This document shows, piece after piece, positions 1 to 7,290 of a stretch of 39,193 nt of DNA (within the stretch, counting starts at the first letter, position 1; the number at the start of each line of letters is the position of its first letter). The notes below the pieces were generated by a model. The model was not told the origin of the DNA, searched no databases, and was given only the letters and a program-made list of their open reading frames with translations. The translations under genes were made by a program, and so were the position numbers. The DNA comes from an uncultured Holophagaceae bacterium (GTDB taxonomy: Bacteria > Acidobacteriota > Holophagae > Holophagales > Holophagaceae): positions 1 to 39,193 of the forward strand of contig CAIQPH010000245.1 of NCBI GenBank assembly GCA_903873655.1, in the 5' to 3' direction.

Positions 1-276
1 ATTACGGAAGCCGGCAATGGCGTGGAAGCCTTGGCCAAGGCCTGCGAGCAGAAGTTCGACTGCGTCCTGACCGACTGGAACATGCCGGAGATGGATGGCC
101 TTGAATTCGTCAAGGCCGTGCGCGCCCAGAATCCGGTCATTCCGATCCTCATGGTGACGACCAACGCCGCCAAGGAGGACATCGTGGAGGCCCTTCAGGC
201 CGGCGTGAACAACTACGTGGTGAAGCCGTTCACCCCGGAGACCCTCAAGGAAAAGATCGAGTCCCTCCTCGGGTAG
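1..276 (+). CDS. cheY: Chemotaxis response regulator CheY (5' partial)
   Basis: This is a single-domain receiver protein that carries the phosphoryl signal from CheA to its target, probably the flagellar switch or another motor. The reading frame is open from base 1, so the listed ATG at 22 is internal and the N-terminus lies outside the window. Visible receiver landmarks are the phospho-acceptor Asp in LTDWNMPEMDG, the conserved Thr in MVTT and the Lys in VVKPF, and the protein ends right after the last helix with no output domain. The VVKPFTPETLKEKI end closely resembles enterobacterial CheY. It is followed after 10 bases by a CheZ-like phosphatase gene, which supports a CheY role. An uncharacterised single-domain receiver is the alternative. 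Confidence 0.9.
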   Translation: MTEAGNGVEALAKACEQKFDCVLTDWNMPEMDGLEFVKAVRAQNPVIPILMVTTNAAKEDIVEALQAGVNNYVVKPFTPETLKEKIESLLG

Positions 277-286
277 GGAGCAGGCC

Positions 287-874
287 ATGGACCAGTCCGA
301 AATCGACGCCCTCCTTGCCGGAGGCGGAAAATCCCCCAAGAAGCCCAAGGCGGCCGCCGAGGCGCCACCGCCTGCCAAGCCGGTGTCCCCGTCTCAAGAA
401 GAACCCCACAAGGACGGCAGCGGCCATGTGATTTCCGAACTGGACACGGTCACGTCCGTGACGGAACGCGAGTCCAACAAGATCATGGACCAGCTGGATC
501 AGATCAGCAGCCTGGTCTCCCGCCAGCAACAGCTCGTGACCGACATGATGGGCCACGAAGGAGCCCAGTCCCCGGGCGTCCAGAAGGCCATCCATGAGGT
601 CATGAGCGCCAGCAAGGAGATTCAGGACAAGGTCTTCGAGGCGATGGACCTCATGCAGTTCCAGGACATCACCCGCCAGAAGCTCGAGCGCATCGTCCAC
701 CACCTGCGGCAGATCCATGACTACATCGTGGACCTGCTGGGCACCGGCCTGAAGAGTGATACGGAGCGGCCCTCCATCAGCCATACCATCGCTCAGACGG
801 GGACCACGCCCGACGAGAACAAGGCCCACGCGGACGCGGTGATCGAGGCCTTCAAGTCCCAGAAGAAGGGGTAA
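287..874 (+). CDS. cheZ: CheZ-like CheY-P phosphatase with FliM-N-like N-terminus
   Basis: This 195-residue protein probably removes phosphate from CheY-P. The CheZ signature is in MQFQDITRQKLERI (about residues 123-136). D127 and Q131 have the same spacing as the catalytic Asp and Gln of E. coli CheZ (D143 and Q147 in QDLTGQ), inside a long predicted helical region (about 55-150). The N-terminus MDQSEIDALL closely resembles the FliM N-terminal CheY-P-binding peptide, which typically reads LSQ(D/A)EIDALL. It is followed by a low-complexity Lys/Ala/Pro linker (15-45). The gene sits between cheY and a multi-CheW gene, with GGGAG about 6 bases before the ATG. The phosphatase assignment rests on the motif and neighbours; use of the N-terminus as a CheY tether is inference. 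Confidence 0.82.
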   Translation: MDQSEIDALLAGGGKSPKKPKAAAEAPPPAKPVSPSQEEPHKDGSGHVISELDTVTSVTERESNKIMDQLDQISSLVSRQQQLVTDMMGHEGAQSPGVQKAIHEVMSASKEIQDKVFEAMDLMQFQDITRQKLERIVHHLRQIHDYIVDLLGTGLKSDTERPSISHTIAQTGTTPDENKAHADAVIEAFKSQKKG

Positions 875-877
875 GCC

Positions 878-2413
878 ATGGCCGCCGAGTCCACCCAGGC
901 CCTCCTCGCCACGGAGTTGGTGCCTTCGGGCCAGTTGGTGACCTACACCCTGGACAACGTGGAGTTCGGCCTGGACATCGACCGAGTGCAGGAGATCACC
1001 CATCGCACGGACATCACGCCCGTGCCCGGCAGCCCAAGCTTCATCCTCGGCGTCATCAATCTGCGCGGCCTCATCATTCCCGTCATCGACAGTCGCATCC
1101 GGTTTCACCTGGCCTCCCAGGAAACCACCACGAAGACCCGCATCATCGTCCTGAGGCTGGCCAGCGGCCCCACGGGGCTCCAGGTCGACTCCGTGGCGGA
1201 AGTGGTGCGCCTGGAGGACCACACCGTTCGAGAAACACCGCCCCTCGTGGCGGGCATCCGCGCCGAGTACCTGGCTGGCATGGTCACTGTGGGCACCCGG
1301 TTGATCACCCTGATCCATCTGGAGAAGCTGCTGGACAGCTCAGAACTGTCCCGGCGCACTGAGCTCGAAGACCTTGGCATGGCCGGCACGATCGGTGGCG
1401 CCGGGAATAATGACGCGGTCGAGGATCTCGAAGAGGATGGCCGCCCCTTCGTCACGTTCCGACTGGGCTCCGAGTCCTTCGGAATTGCCCTTCATGAGGT
1501 CGAAGAGATCGTCGAACTGCCCCCGGTCACCAAGGTGCCCGACGCCCCGGACTATGTGCTGGGGGTCATCTGCCTGCGGGACCAGGTGATGCCCCTGGTG
1601 GACCTTTCGGAAATCCTCTCCATCCAGCAGGGCGAGAGCGAGCGCAAGCGGGACATGGTGGTTCTGCTCTCCTTTGGCAGCGCCAAGATTGGGGTGGTGG
1701 TCGATGAGATCCAGGAGATCCTCCGCGTGCAGGATGGTCAGACTCTGCCTCCACCCCAGACGTTGTCCGAGGCGGAGATGGAACACCTAGAAGGCATCCT
1801 CCTGCTTCCCGATCGCATGGTGAGCCTCATCAACGTGCTGAAGATCATCACCGGTGACGACCAGGAGAAGATTGCCGCCATGGGTCAGGGGCTTGGTCTC
1901 ATGGACACCCGGGCCCAGGAGACGGTACCCAGCCTGGAACTGGTGGTCTTCCGTCTGGGCCCCGAGAGCTATGGCCTGCGCCTGCACGAAGTCCGCGAGA
2001 TCATCATGGTGGGGCAGATCACGCCAGTACCAAGGGCGCCCCACTTCGTGGACGGCGTGCTGAACCTGCGCGGGGAGGTCATGCCGGTGGTGGATCTTCG
2101 CACGCGGTTCGGCCTGGAGCGGGTCGAAGCGACTTCCATTTCCAGAATCCTCATCACCAGCATTGGGGGTGTGTTCACGGGTCTGGTGGTAGATGCGGTC
2201 GATGAAGTCCGGCCCGTGGATCTGCACCGCTTCGGGCCTCCGCCCGCCGTCACCGCCGTGGGTGCCAACCGCTATATCGAGAAGGTGGCCCGCCTGGACA
2301 ACGGCATGATCTTCCTCCTGGAGCTCAAGCAGCTTCTGACCGACACGGAGACCGAGCAGCTCCAGGGCCTCCAGGGACGCCGGGTACCAGCGAACAGGAC
2401 GGGTGAGCCATGA
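878..2413 (+). CDS. Triple CheW-domain coupling protein
   Basis: This 511-residue cytoplasmic protein has three CheW domains in tandem, at about residues 18-155, 188-326 and 352-488, joined by acidic or polar linkers. CheW normally couples chemoreceptors to CheA. Each domain shows the usual pattern: a short strand containing FxLxxxxFGL, then PxVPxxPxFxxGVxNLRGxxxPVVDL. The core loop reads NLRG in domains 1 and 3 (around residues 61 and 397) but CLRD in domain 2 (around 232), so the partner surface of the middle domain may differ. Most CheW proteins have one domain. The gene starts 3 bases after the cheZ stop and its stop overlaps the cheA start (ATGA), suggesting translational coupling. The domain calls are firm; why three are needed is not known. 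Confidence 0.92.
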   Translation: MAAESTQALLATELVPSGQLVTYTLDNVEFGLDIDRVQEITHRTDITPVPGSPSFILGVINLRGLIIPVIDSRIRFHLASQETTTKTRIIVLRLASGPTGLQVDSVAEVVRLEDHTVRETPPLVAGIRAEYLAGMVTVGTRLITLIHLEKLLDSSELSRRTELEDLGMAGTIGGAGNNDAVEDLEEDGRPFVTFRLGSESFGIALHEVEEIVELPPVTKVPDAPDYVLGVICLRDQVMPLVDLSEILSIQQGESERKRDMVVLLSFGSAKIGVVVDEIQEILRVQDGQTLPPPQTLSEAEMEHLEGILLLPDRMVSLINVLKIITGDDQEKIAAMGQGLGLMDTRAQETVPSLELVVFRLGPESYGLRLHEVREIIMVGQITPVPRAPHFVDGVLNLRGEVMPVVDLRTRFGLERVEATSISRILITSIGGVFTGLVVDAVDEVRPVDLHRFGPPPAVTAVGANRYIEKVARLDNGMIFLLELKQLLTDTETEQLQGLQGRRVPANRTGEP

Positions 2414-4521
2414 GCGATTTCGCCCTCGACGACCCCAGCTTCTACGAGGATTTTCTCGTCGAGGCACAGGAACATTTCGAGCAGATCGAGACCAACTTCC
2501 TGGCCCTCGAGGAGTCGCCCGGCGATCTGGACCTGCTGAACGCCATCTTCCGCAGCGTCCATACCATCAAGGGCGCCGCCGGGTTCCTCGGCCTCCAGAA
2601 GGTCCAGGCCCTCTCCCACATGGGCGAGAACGTGCTGGATGACCTGCGGAAATCCCGCATGGAGCTCAACGATCGCATCATGGAACTGCTCTTCGAGACC
2701 GTCGACATGCTCAAGGTCCTGGTCGAGGATGTGGGTGTCCAGGTGAGGAAGCAGGGTGAGGCCCAGGATCCAGATCCCAGCGAGTTGATCCGCAACCTCG
2801 AATCCTTGAAGAAAGGTGGCGCCGTCGCTGCAGCTGCGCCTGTCGTAGCCGCTACCGGCGACCTGCAGCTCCCGGCCGCGTTGTCCGGCGTGAGCGAGGC
2901 GGGTCGCAAGGCCGTTGCCGCAGCCCTAACCGAAGGCAAAACCGCGCTCGGGATCCATGCTGAATTGGGGAGCTCCATCTTTGGAACGGCCTTCAACCCT
3001 TTTTCGATGTTCCAGATGGTGGAGCTGGTGGGACGCCTCCTCCATCGGCAGCTGATTCCCCGGGAGCCCCTGGTGGATCTGGACAGTTTCGATCCCCGGG
3101 CCTTCCACCTTGATTTGGTGATGCTCATCGAGGCCACGGAGCCCATCGAGGAGGTCCGCAAGGTCTTCGGAGCGGTCTCGAATGCCACCATCACCTTCCA
3201 TCCGTTGAGCCTTGGGGCTGCACCCAGGACTGGCGCCGATGGTCCCGGAGACGGGGTCCCGGCCGCGGAGGACCGCCGCAAGAGCGGGCGGCGCAACTCG
3301 GACGACAAGGGCGCTACCGATACCATCCGGGTAAGCCAGGCCAAACTCGAACAGTTCATGAACATCGTGGCCGAACTGATCATCAGCAAGACCATGATCA
3401 GCCACTTGGTCGAGCGGCTCCTGCCCGAGGTGAAAGGACACCCGGCCGCAGCCACCGCCAAGGAGCTGGTCCACGCCTCCGTGTATCTGGATCACGTGAG
3501 CAAGGAAATCCAGGCCTCCGTGCTGGGTATCCGCATGGTGCCCGTGAAGACCATCTTCTCCAAATTCCCCCGCATGCTGCGGGACTTGGCCAAGGCTAGC
3601 GGCAAGAAGATCGACCTCCAGCTCGTGGGGGAGGACACCGAGATTGACAAGAGCATCATCGAGGAACTCGGCGACCCGATGATCCACCTCATCCGCAACA
3701 GTGCCGATCATGGCATCGAGATGCCTGCTGACCGGCTGAAATCGGGCAAACCGGAGGTTGGAACCGTGGTCCTGCGCGCCCGCCACGAAGGCGATAGCGT
3801 CGTGGTGGAGATCGAGGATGACGGGAAGGGCATCGATCCGGCGGTCATCCGTGCCAAGGCTGTCGAAAAGGGCCTGTTCTCCGTGGAGCGCATCGACGCC
3901 ATGCCCGACGATGAAGTGATCGAACTGATCTTCGCGCCCGGCTTCAGCACCGCCGCCAAGGTCACCGACATCTCGGGTCGGGGCGTGGGCATGGACGTGG
4001 TGCGGTCCAACGTGCGCAAGCTCAATGGCCGTGTGGGTGTACGCTCCACCGTCGGCAAGGGCTCGGTCTTCACCATCAAGCTACCCCTGACGCTGGCCAT
4101 CATCGATGCCTTGCTGGTGAAGAGCGGCAACCAGGTGTTCGCGCTTCCCGGGACCTCCGTCGAGGAGACCCTCATCGTCCCGCCGGAAACCATTTCCCAT
4201 CTCACCAGCCGGCAGGCCATCAACCTGCGCGGAGAGGTGCTGGGGGTCTGCCGCCTCAAGCACCTGCTGAAGTCGACCTCCCCTGCCAGCGCCGACGAGT
4301 CCGATGGGCTTTCCGTGGTGGTGGTCTCCGCTGCCGGACGGCGCATGGGCATCATCGTGGATAGCTTCGTCCGCCGCCAGGAAGTCGTCATCAAGCCCTT
4401 GGCCCCCTACCTTGCTGCCCTGCCCGGAATCAGCGGTGCTTCCATCATGGGCGACGGGGGCGTGGTGCTGATCCTGGACCCCGCTGAACTCCTGCAGCTC
4501 GCTGTCCAGGAGGCCGTGTGA
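2410..4521 (+). CDS. cheA: Chemotaxis histidine kinase CheA
   Basis: This 703-residue histidine kinase phosphorylates CheY. An N-terminal HPt domain carries the phospho-acceptor H51 in FRSVHTIKGAAGF. A low-complexity Ala/Val linker follows, then a less familiar segment (about 150-268) in the position of the P2 response-regulator-binding domain. The dimerisation helices (about 305-378) are followed by the ATPase domain, with the N box in HLIRNSADHGIE (426-437), a G1 box at EDDGKGID, the FAPGFST loop and a G2 box at GRGVGMDVV. A CheW-like P5 regulatory domain (about 560-700) closes the protein. All kinase motifs look intact. The start overlaps the upstream triple-CheW stop by 4 bases, and the downstream CheW-CheZ gene starts inside its last codons. 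Confidence 0.96.
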   Translation: MSDFALDDPSFYEDFLVEAQEHFEQIETNFLALEESPGDLDLLNAIFRSVHTIKGAAGFLGLQKVQALSHMGENVLDDLRKSRMELNDRIMELLFETVDMLKVLVEDVGVQVRKQGEAQDPDPSELIRNLESLKKGGAVAAAAPVVAATGDLQLPAALSGVSEAGRKAVAAALTEGKTALGIHAELGSSIFGTAFNPFSMFQMVELVGRLLHRQLIPREPLVDLDSFDPRAFHLDLVMLIEATEPIEEVRKVFGAVSNATITFHPLSLGAAPRTGADGPGDGVPAAEDRRKSGRRNSDDKGATDTIRVSQAKLEQFMNIVAELIISKTMISHLVERLLPEVKGHPAAATAKELVHASVYLDHVSKEIQASVLGIRMVPVKTIFSKFPRMLRDLAKASGKKIDLQLVGEDTEIDKSIIEELGDPMIHLIRNSADHGIEMPADRLKSGKPEVGTVVLRARHEGDSVVVEIEDDGKGIDPAVIRAKAVEKGLFSVERIDAMPDDEVIELIFAPGFSTAAKVTDISGRGVGMDVVRSNVRKLNGRVGVRSTVGKGSVFTIKLPLTLAIIDALLVKSGNQVFALPGTSVEETLIVPPETISHLTSRQAINLRGEVLGVCRLKHLLKSTSPASADESDGLSVVVVSAAGRRMGIIVDSFVRRQEVVIKPLAPYLAALPGISGASIMGDGGVVLILDPAELLQLAVQEAV

Positions 4522-5444
4522 ACCTGGGCGCCGCACCCTCGTCCGAGGCACGGGTCCGTGCCGAGGAACGGGGGTCTGTCCTCCACCGCTTCATGACCTT
4601 CTTCCTGAATGAGCGGGCCTATGGCCTGGCGTTGCGCCATGTGGCCGAGATCACGCCCCTCCGGAGCCTGAACAAGCTGCCGCACATGCCCCGCGCCGTG
4701 GAAGGCATCCTTGACCTGCGTGGCCGCGTGGTGCCCGTGGTGAACCTGCGGGCGCGGATGTCCATGCCGCCGCTGGATCCCTCGAAAACTGGCACCATCC
4801 TGGTCCTGGATCTGGCAGGGACGGCCACGGGCCTTCTGGTGGACGCCGTCGATGCTGTCCTGACCGTCCCCGAGGAGGACATCGTCCCGGCCAGTCCCTT
4901 GTTGGCCGGACTCGAAGGCGCCTGGGTGGAGGGGTTCATCGTCCAGGGCGAGCGGGTGGTCACCCTGCTCGATGCCGTTCTGATCGCCAATCATGGCATT
5001 GGACGCACCCAGGGCAAGGCAGCCCTGGTGAGTCTCAGCCTGGAGGAGCGCCTCGATGATGGTCTGAAACGACTCATCGAGATGGCACCCTCCAAACTGG
5101 AAGGCGAGCACCGCGTGGTGCCCCAGATCGAGACCTCCATCTCCTACACTGAGCAGGAGATGGGCAAAGTGCTGGAGCGGGTGGAAGCCATGCTGGCCAG
5201 CACCGATAAGGTCTTCACCGGGCTCGGCTACCTGAAGCAGGAGGCGGGGCTGGGCAAGCTGAAGGGCCACGAGAGCGACATCGCGGAACTGGAACGCACG
5301 AACCAGGAGATGCAGGACACCGTCTTCGCCCTAATCCAGCAGATGCAGTTCCAGGACATTGCCCGGCAGAAACTCGAGCGGGTCATGGTCCATCTCCAGG
5401 GCATGCAGGGCGCGATTTCCGGCAAGCTGCGCGCCGCCAGGTAG
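4518..5444 (+). CDS. CheW-CheZ fusion protein
   Basis: This 308-residue protein starts with GTG at 4518, overlapping the cheA stop (GTGA). Residues about 20-165 form a CheW domain, with RFMTFFLNERAYGLAL, then LPHMPRAVEGILDLRGRVVPVVNL. Residues about 205-305 are predicted helical and end in a CheZ active-site segment, QMQFQDIARQKLERV, with D280 and Q284 in the catalytic spacing. It is nearly the same motif as in the separate CheZ of this operon (QFQDITRQKLERI). The likely role is to bring CheY-P phosphatase activity into the receptor-CheW-CheA array, a function E. coli achieves by other means (CheZ binding to the short form of CheA). That role is inference; the two-domain architecture is read directly from the sequence. 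Confidence 0.85.
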   Translation: MNLGAAPSSEARVRAEERGSVLHRFMTFFLNERAYGLALRHVAEITPLRSLNKLPHMPRAVEGILDLRGRVVPVVNLRARMSMPPLDPSKTGTILVLDLAGTATGLLVDAVDAVLTVPEEDIVPASPLLAGLEGAWVEGFIVQGERVVTLLDAVLIANHGIGRTQGKAALVSLSLEERLDDGLKRLIEMAPSKLEGEHRVVPQIETSISYTEQEMGKVLERVEAMLASTDKVFTGLGYLKQEAGLGKLKGHESDIAELERTNQEMQDTVFALIQQMQFQDIARQKLERVMVHLQGMQGAISGKLRAAR

Positions 5445-5506
5445 CCTCAAGGCTGGAGCCAATGCCGCTCCCCGGGCACAATAGAGGATTCGGCCCAGGA
5501 GCCTCC

Positions 5507-6808
5507 GTGACCAGCCAGTCCTTTACCGAAGTCCGATTCCTCGCCAGCCAGGTCGGCGAGACCGTCCGGCTGCGGGGCTGGGTCCGCAATGCCCGCACCA
5601 GCAAGACCCGCTTCATCGAGTTGCGCGACGGCTCTGGCTTCGTGCAGTGCGTGGTGGGAGCTGCCGAGGCCGAACCCGCCAGTTACGAACTGGCCGGCAA
5701 GCTCACCCAGGAGGCTGCCATCGCCGTGACGGGAATGGTCCAGCAGCACCCGAAGACGGGTCAGCCCGAAATCCTGGTGAGGTCGCTCGATTTGATCGGG
5801 GGGAGCGCGGACTTCCCCATCACGCCCAAGGAACACGGTACCGAGTTCCTCATGGAGAACCGCCACCTCTGGTTGCGCAGCCGCCGCCAGTGGGCCATCC
5901 TCCGCATCCGGCACACCCTGGTGAAGGGCATCCGGGATTTTTTTGATGGCGACGGCTTCACCCTGCTCGACGCCCCGATCCTCACCCCCAGCGCCTGCGA
6001 GGGCACCAGCACCCTGTTCAGCACCGAGTATTTCCATGAGGGCATGGCCTTCCTCAGCCAGTCCGGGCAGCTCTATCAGGAACCAGGCATCGCTGCTTTC
6101 GGCAAGACCTACTGTTTCGGCCCTACCTTCCGCGCCGAGAAGAGCAAGACCCGCCGCCATCTCACGGAGTTCTGGATGGTGGAGCCCGAAGTGGCCTTCG
6201 CCCACCTGGATGACGTGATGGTGCTGGGCGAGCGCATGACCAAGTTCCTCATCGAGCGCGTGCTGGAAGGTCGGCAGGAGGAACTGAAGATACTGGAGCG
6301 AGACCAGGCGCCCCTGGAAACGGCCCTGAACACCACCTTCGACCGCATGACCTACACTGAGGCGGTGGACAAGCTCAAGACCCTGGGCAGCGACATCCAG
6401 TGGGGTGAGGACTTCGGCAACGATGACGAGACCATCCTCATGAACGCCACGGACCGCCCGCTCTGGGTGCACCGTTTCCCAAAGGTGTTCAAGGCCTTCT
6501 ACATGGAGCCGGATCCCGTGGATTCGCGGCTGGCCCTGGGTGCGGATCTGCTGGCCCCCGAAGGTTACGGCGAGGTCATCGGGGGCGGCGAGCGCGCCAG
6601 TGACCTGCAGTACCTCCTGGACCAGATCGAGCACCACCAGCTCAACCGGGCCGACTACGAGTGGTATCTCGATGTCCGCAAATACGGCAGCGTCCCCCAC
6701 GCCGGCTTCGGCATGGGCCTGGAGCGAGCCGTGGCGTGGATCTGCCGGTTGCCGCATGTTCGGGAGACCATTCCGTATCCCCGCATGATGGGGACGTTGA
6801 GGCCGTAG
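5507..6808 (+). CDS. asnS: Asparaginyl-tRNA synthetase
   Basis: This class II aminoacyl-tRNA synthetase charges tRNA-Asn. I chose GTG 5507 over the track's ATG 5462 because AGGAG lies 5 bases before it and the conserved part begins at once (QSFTEVRFLASQVG), giving 433 residues, a normal length. An N-terminal OB fold (VRLRGWVRNARTSKTRFIELRDG) binds the anticodon. Motif 2 reads FRAEKSKTRRHLTEFWMVEPE, where the EFWM(V/L)EPE run favours AsnRS over AspRS. Motif 3 is GFGMGLERAVAWICRLPHVRE, and the protein ends in the family's IPYPR segment. It follows the chemosensory operon by about 60 bases with no obvious terminator between, and a triple-hairpin element follows it. Confidence 0.95.
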   Translation: MTSQSFTEVRFLASQVGETVRLRGWVRNARTSKTRFIELRDGSGFVQCVVGAAEAEPASYELAGKLTQEAAIAVTGMVQQHPKTGQPEILVRSLDLIGGSADFPITPKEHGTEFLMENRHLWLRSRRQWAILRIRHTLVKGIRDFFDGDGFTLLDAPILTPSACEGTSTLFSTEYFHEGMAFLSQSGQLYQEPGIAAFGKTYCFGPTFRAEKSKTRRHLTEFWMVEPEVAFAHLDDVMVLGERMTKFLIERVLEGRQEELKILERDQAPLETALNTTFDRMTYTEAVDKLKTLGSDIQWGEDFGNDDETILMNATDRPLWVHRFPKVFKAFYMEPDPVDSRLALGADLLAPEGYGEVIGGGERASDLQYLLDQIEHHQLNRADYEWYLDVRKYGSVPHAGFGMGLERAVAWICRLPHVRETIPYPRMMGTLRP

Positions 6809-6830
6809 TTCCGCCAATGGCCGTTCCCGG

Positions 6831-6914
6831 CGCGCGGGCTGCGCCCGCGCGTTAAGAAAATCACTGCGCGATTTTCACAGCGGTTTTTCTTACGCGAAGG
6901 CGCCAGCCTTCGCG
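6831..6914. repeat. Triple-hairpin intergenic element, possible bidirectional terminator
   Basis: Three inverted repeats stand in a row between the convergent asnS and DUF493 genes. The first is CGCGCGGGC-TGC-GCCCGCGCG (6831-6851). The second is TAAGAAAA...TTTTCTTA (6853-6892), with a competing inner hairpin AAAATC-ACTGCGC-GATTTT (6857-6875). The third is CGCGAAGGC-GCCA-GCCTTCGCG (6893-6914). The GC stems next to A and T runs fit transcription termination in both directions. The compact modular layout also resembles dispersed palindromic repeats. No second copy was noticed in this window. Confidence 0.6.
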
Positions 6915-6931
6915 CCGGTGGGCCGACCAAC

Positions 6932-7201
6932 TCAAAGTTGCATCACCACACCCGGCAGCTTCTGGATGGCCTCGCGCAACGGGGTCTCCGCCTGATCGTG
7001 GGGCAGGGTGACCCAGAAGGTGTAGCTGATGAAGGCCCCCTTGCAGTTGGCCTGGTGCTGCTCATCGCCTTCAGGCTGGGGCCCCAGATGGGCGACGATC
7101 AACTCCATCACCATGTCCGGGCGCAGTTCATCCTGGCGCCCGATGATCTTCATGGGAACCCGGAAGGGGTAGGTGATATCTGGGCGGTGGGAGGATTCCA
7201 T
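6932..7201 (-). CDS. DUF493 (YbeD-like) family protein
   Basis: This small protein of 89 residues is called from the ATG at 7201 (MESSHRPDITYPF). The track start at 7288 would add a non-conserved N-terminus and overlap the divergent decarboxylase gene. The pattern YPFRVPMKIIGR, then SYTFWVTLPHDQAETPLREAIQKLPGV, matches the ferredoxin-like fold of the YbeD/DUF493 family. That family is widespread and is sometimes linked to lipoate metabolism by gene neighbourhood, but has no settled function. No lipoate gene is present here. It is divergent from the PLP-dependent decarboxylase and convergent with asnS. Confidence 0.75.
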   Translation of the reverse strand: MESSHRPDITYPFRVPMKIIGRQDELRPDMVMELIVAHLGPQPEGDEQHQANCKGAFISYTFWVTLPHDQAETPLREAIQKLPGVVMQL

Positions 7202-7290
7202 CTTCTTCAGTCTACCGTTTGCTACGCTGGAAGGCCCTGGGTTCGTGGCGTCAGGTTCTGCCCACCCGCTTCGGATACCGGAGGCCACCT

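Noticed and set aside
245-1318. Long minus-strand ORF (357 residues) across cheZ and triple-cheW
   Set aside because: It is the reverse shadow of two well-supported genes in GC-rich DNA, with a His/Gly/Leu-rich unnatural composition.
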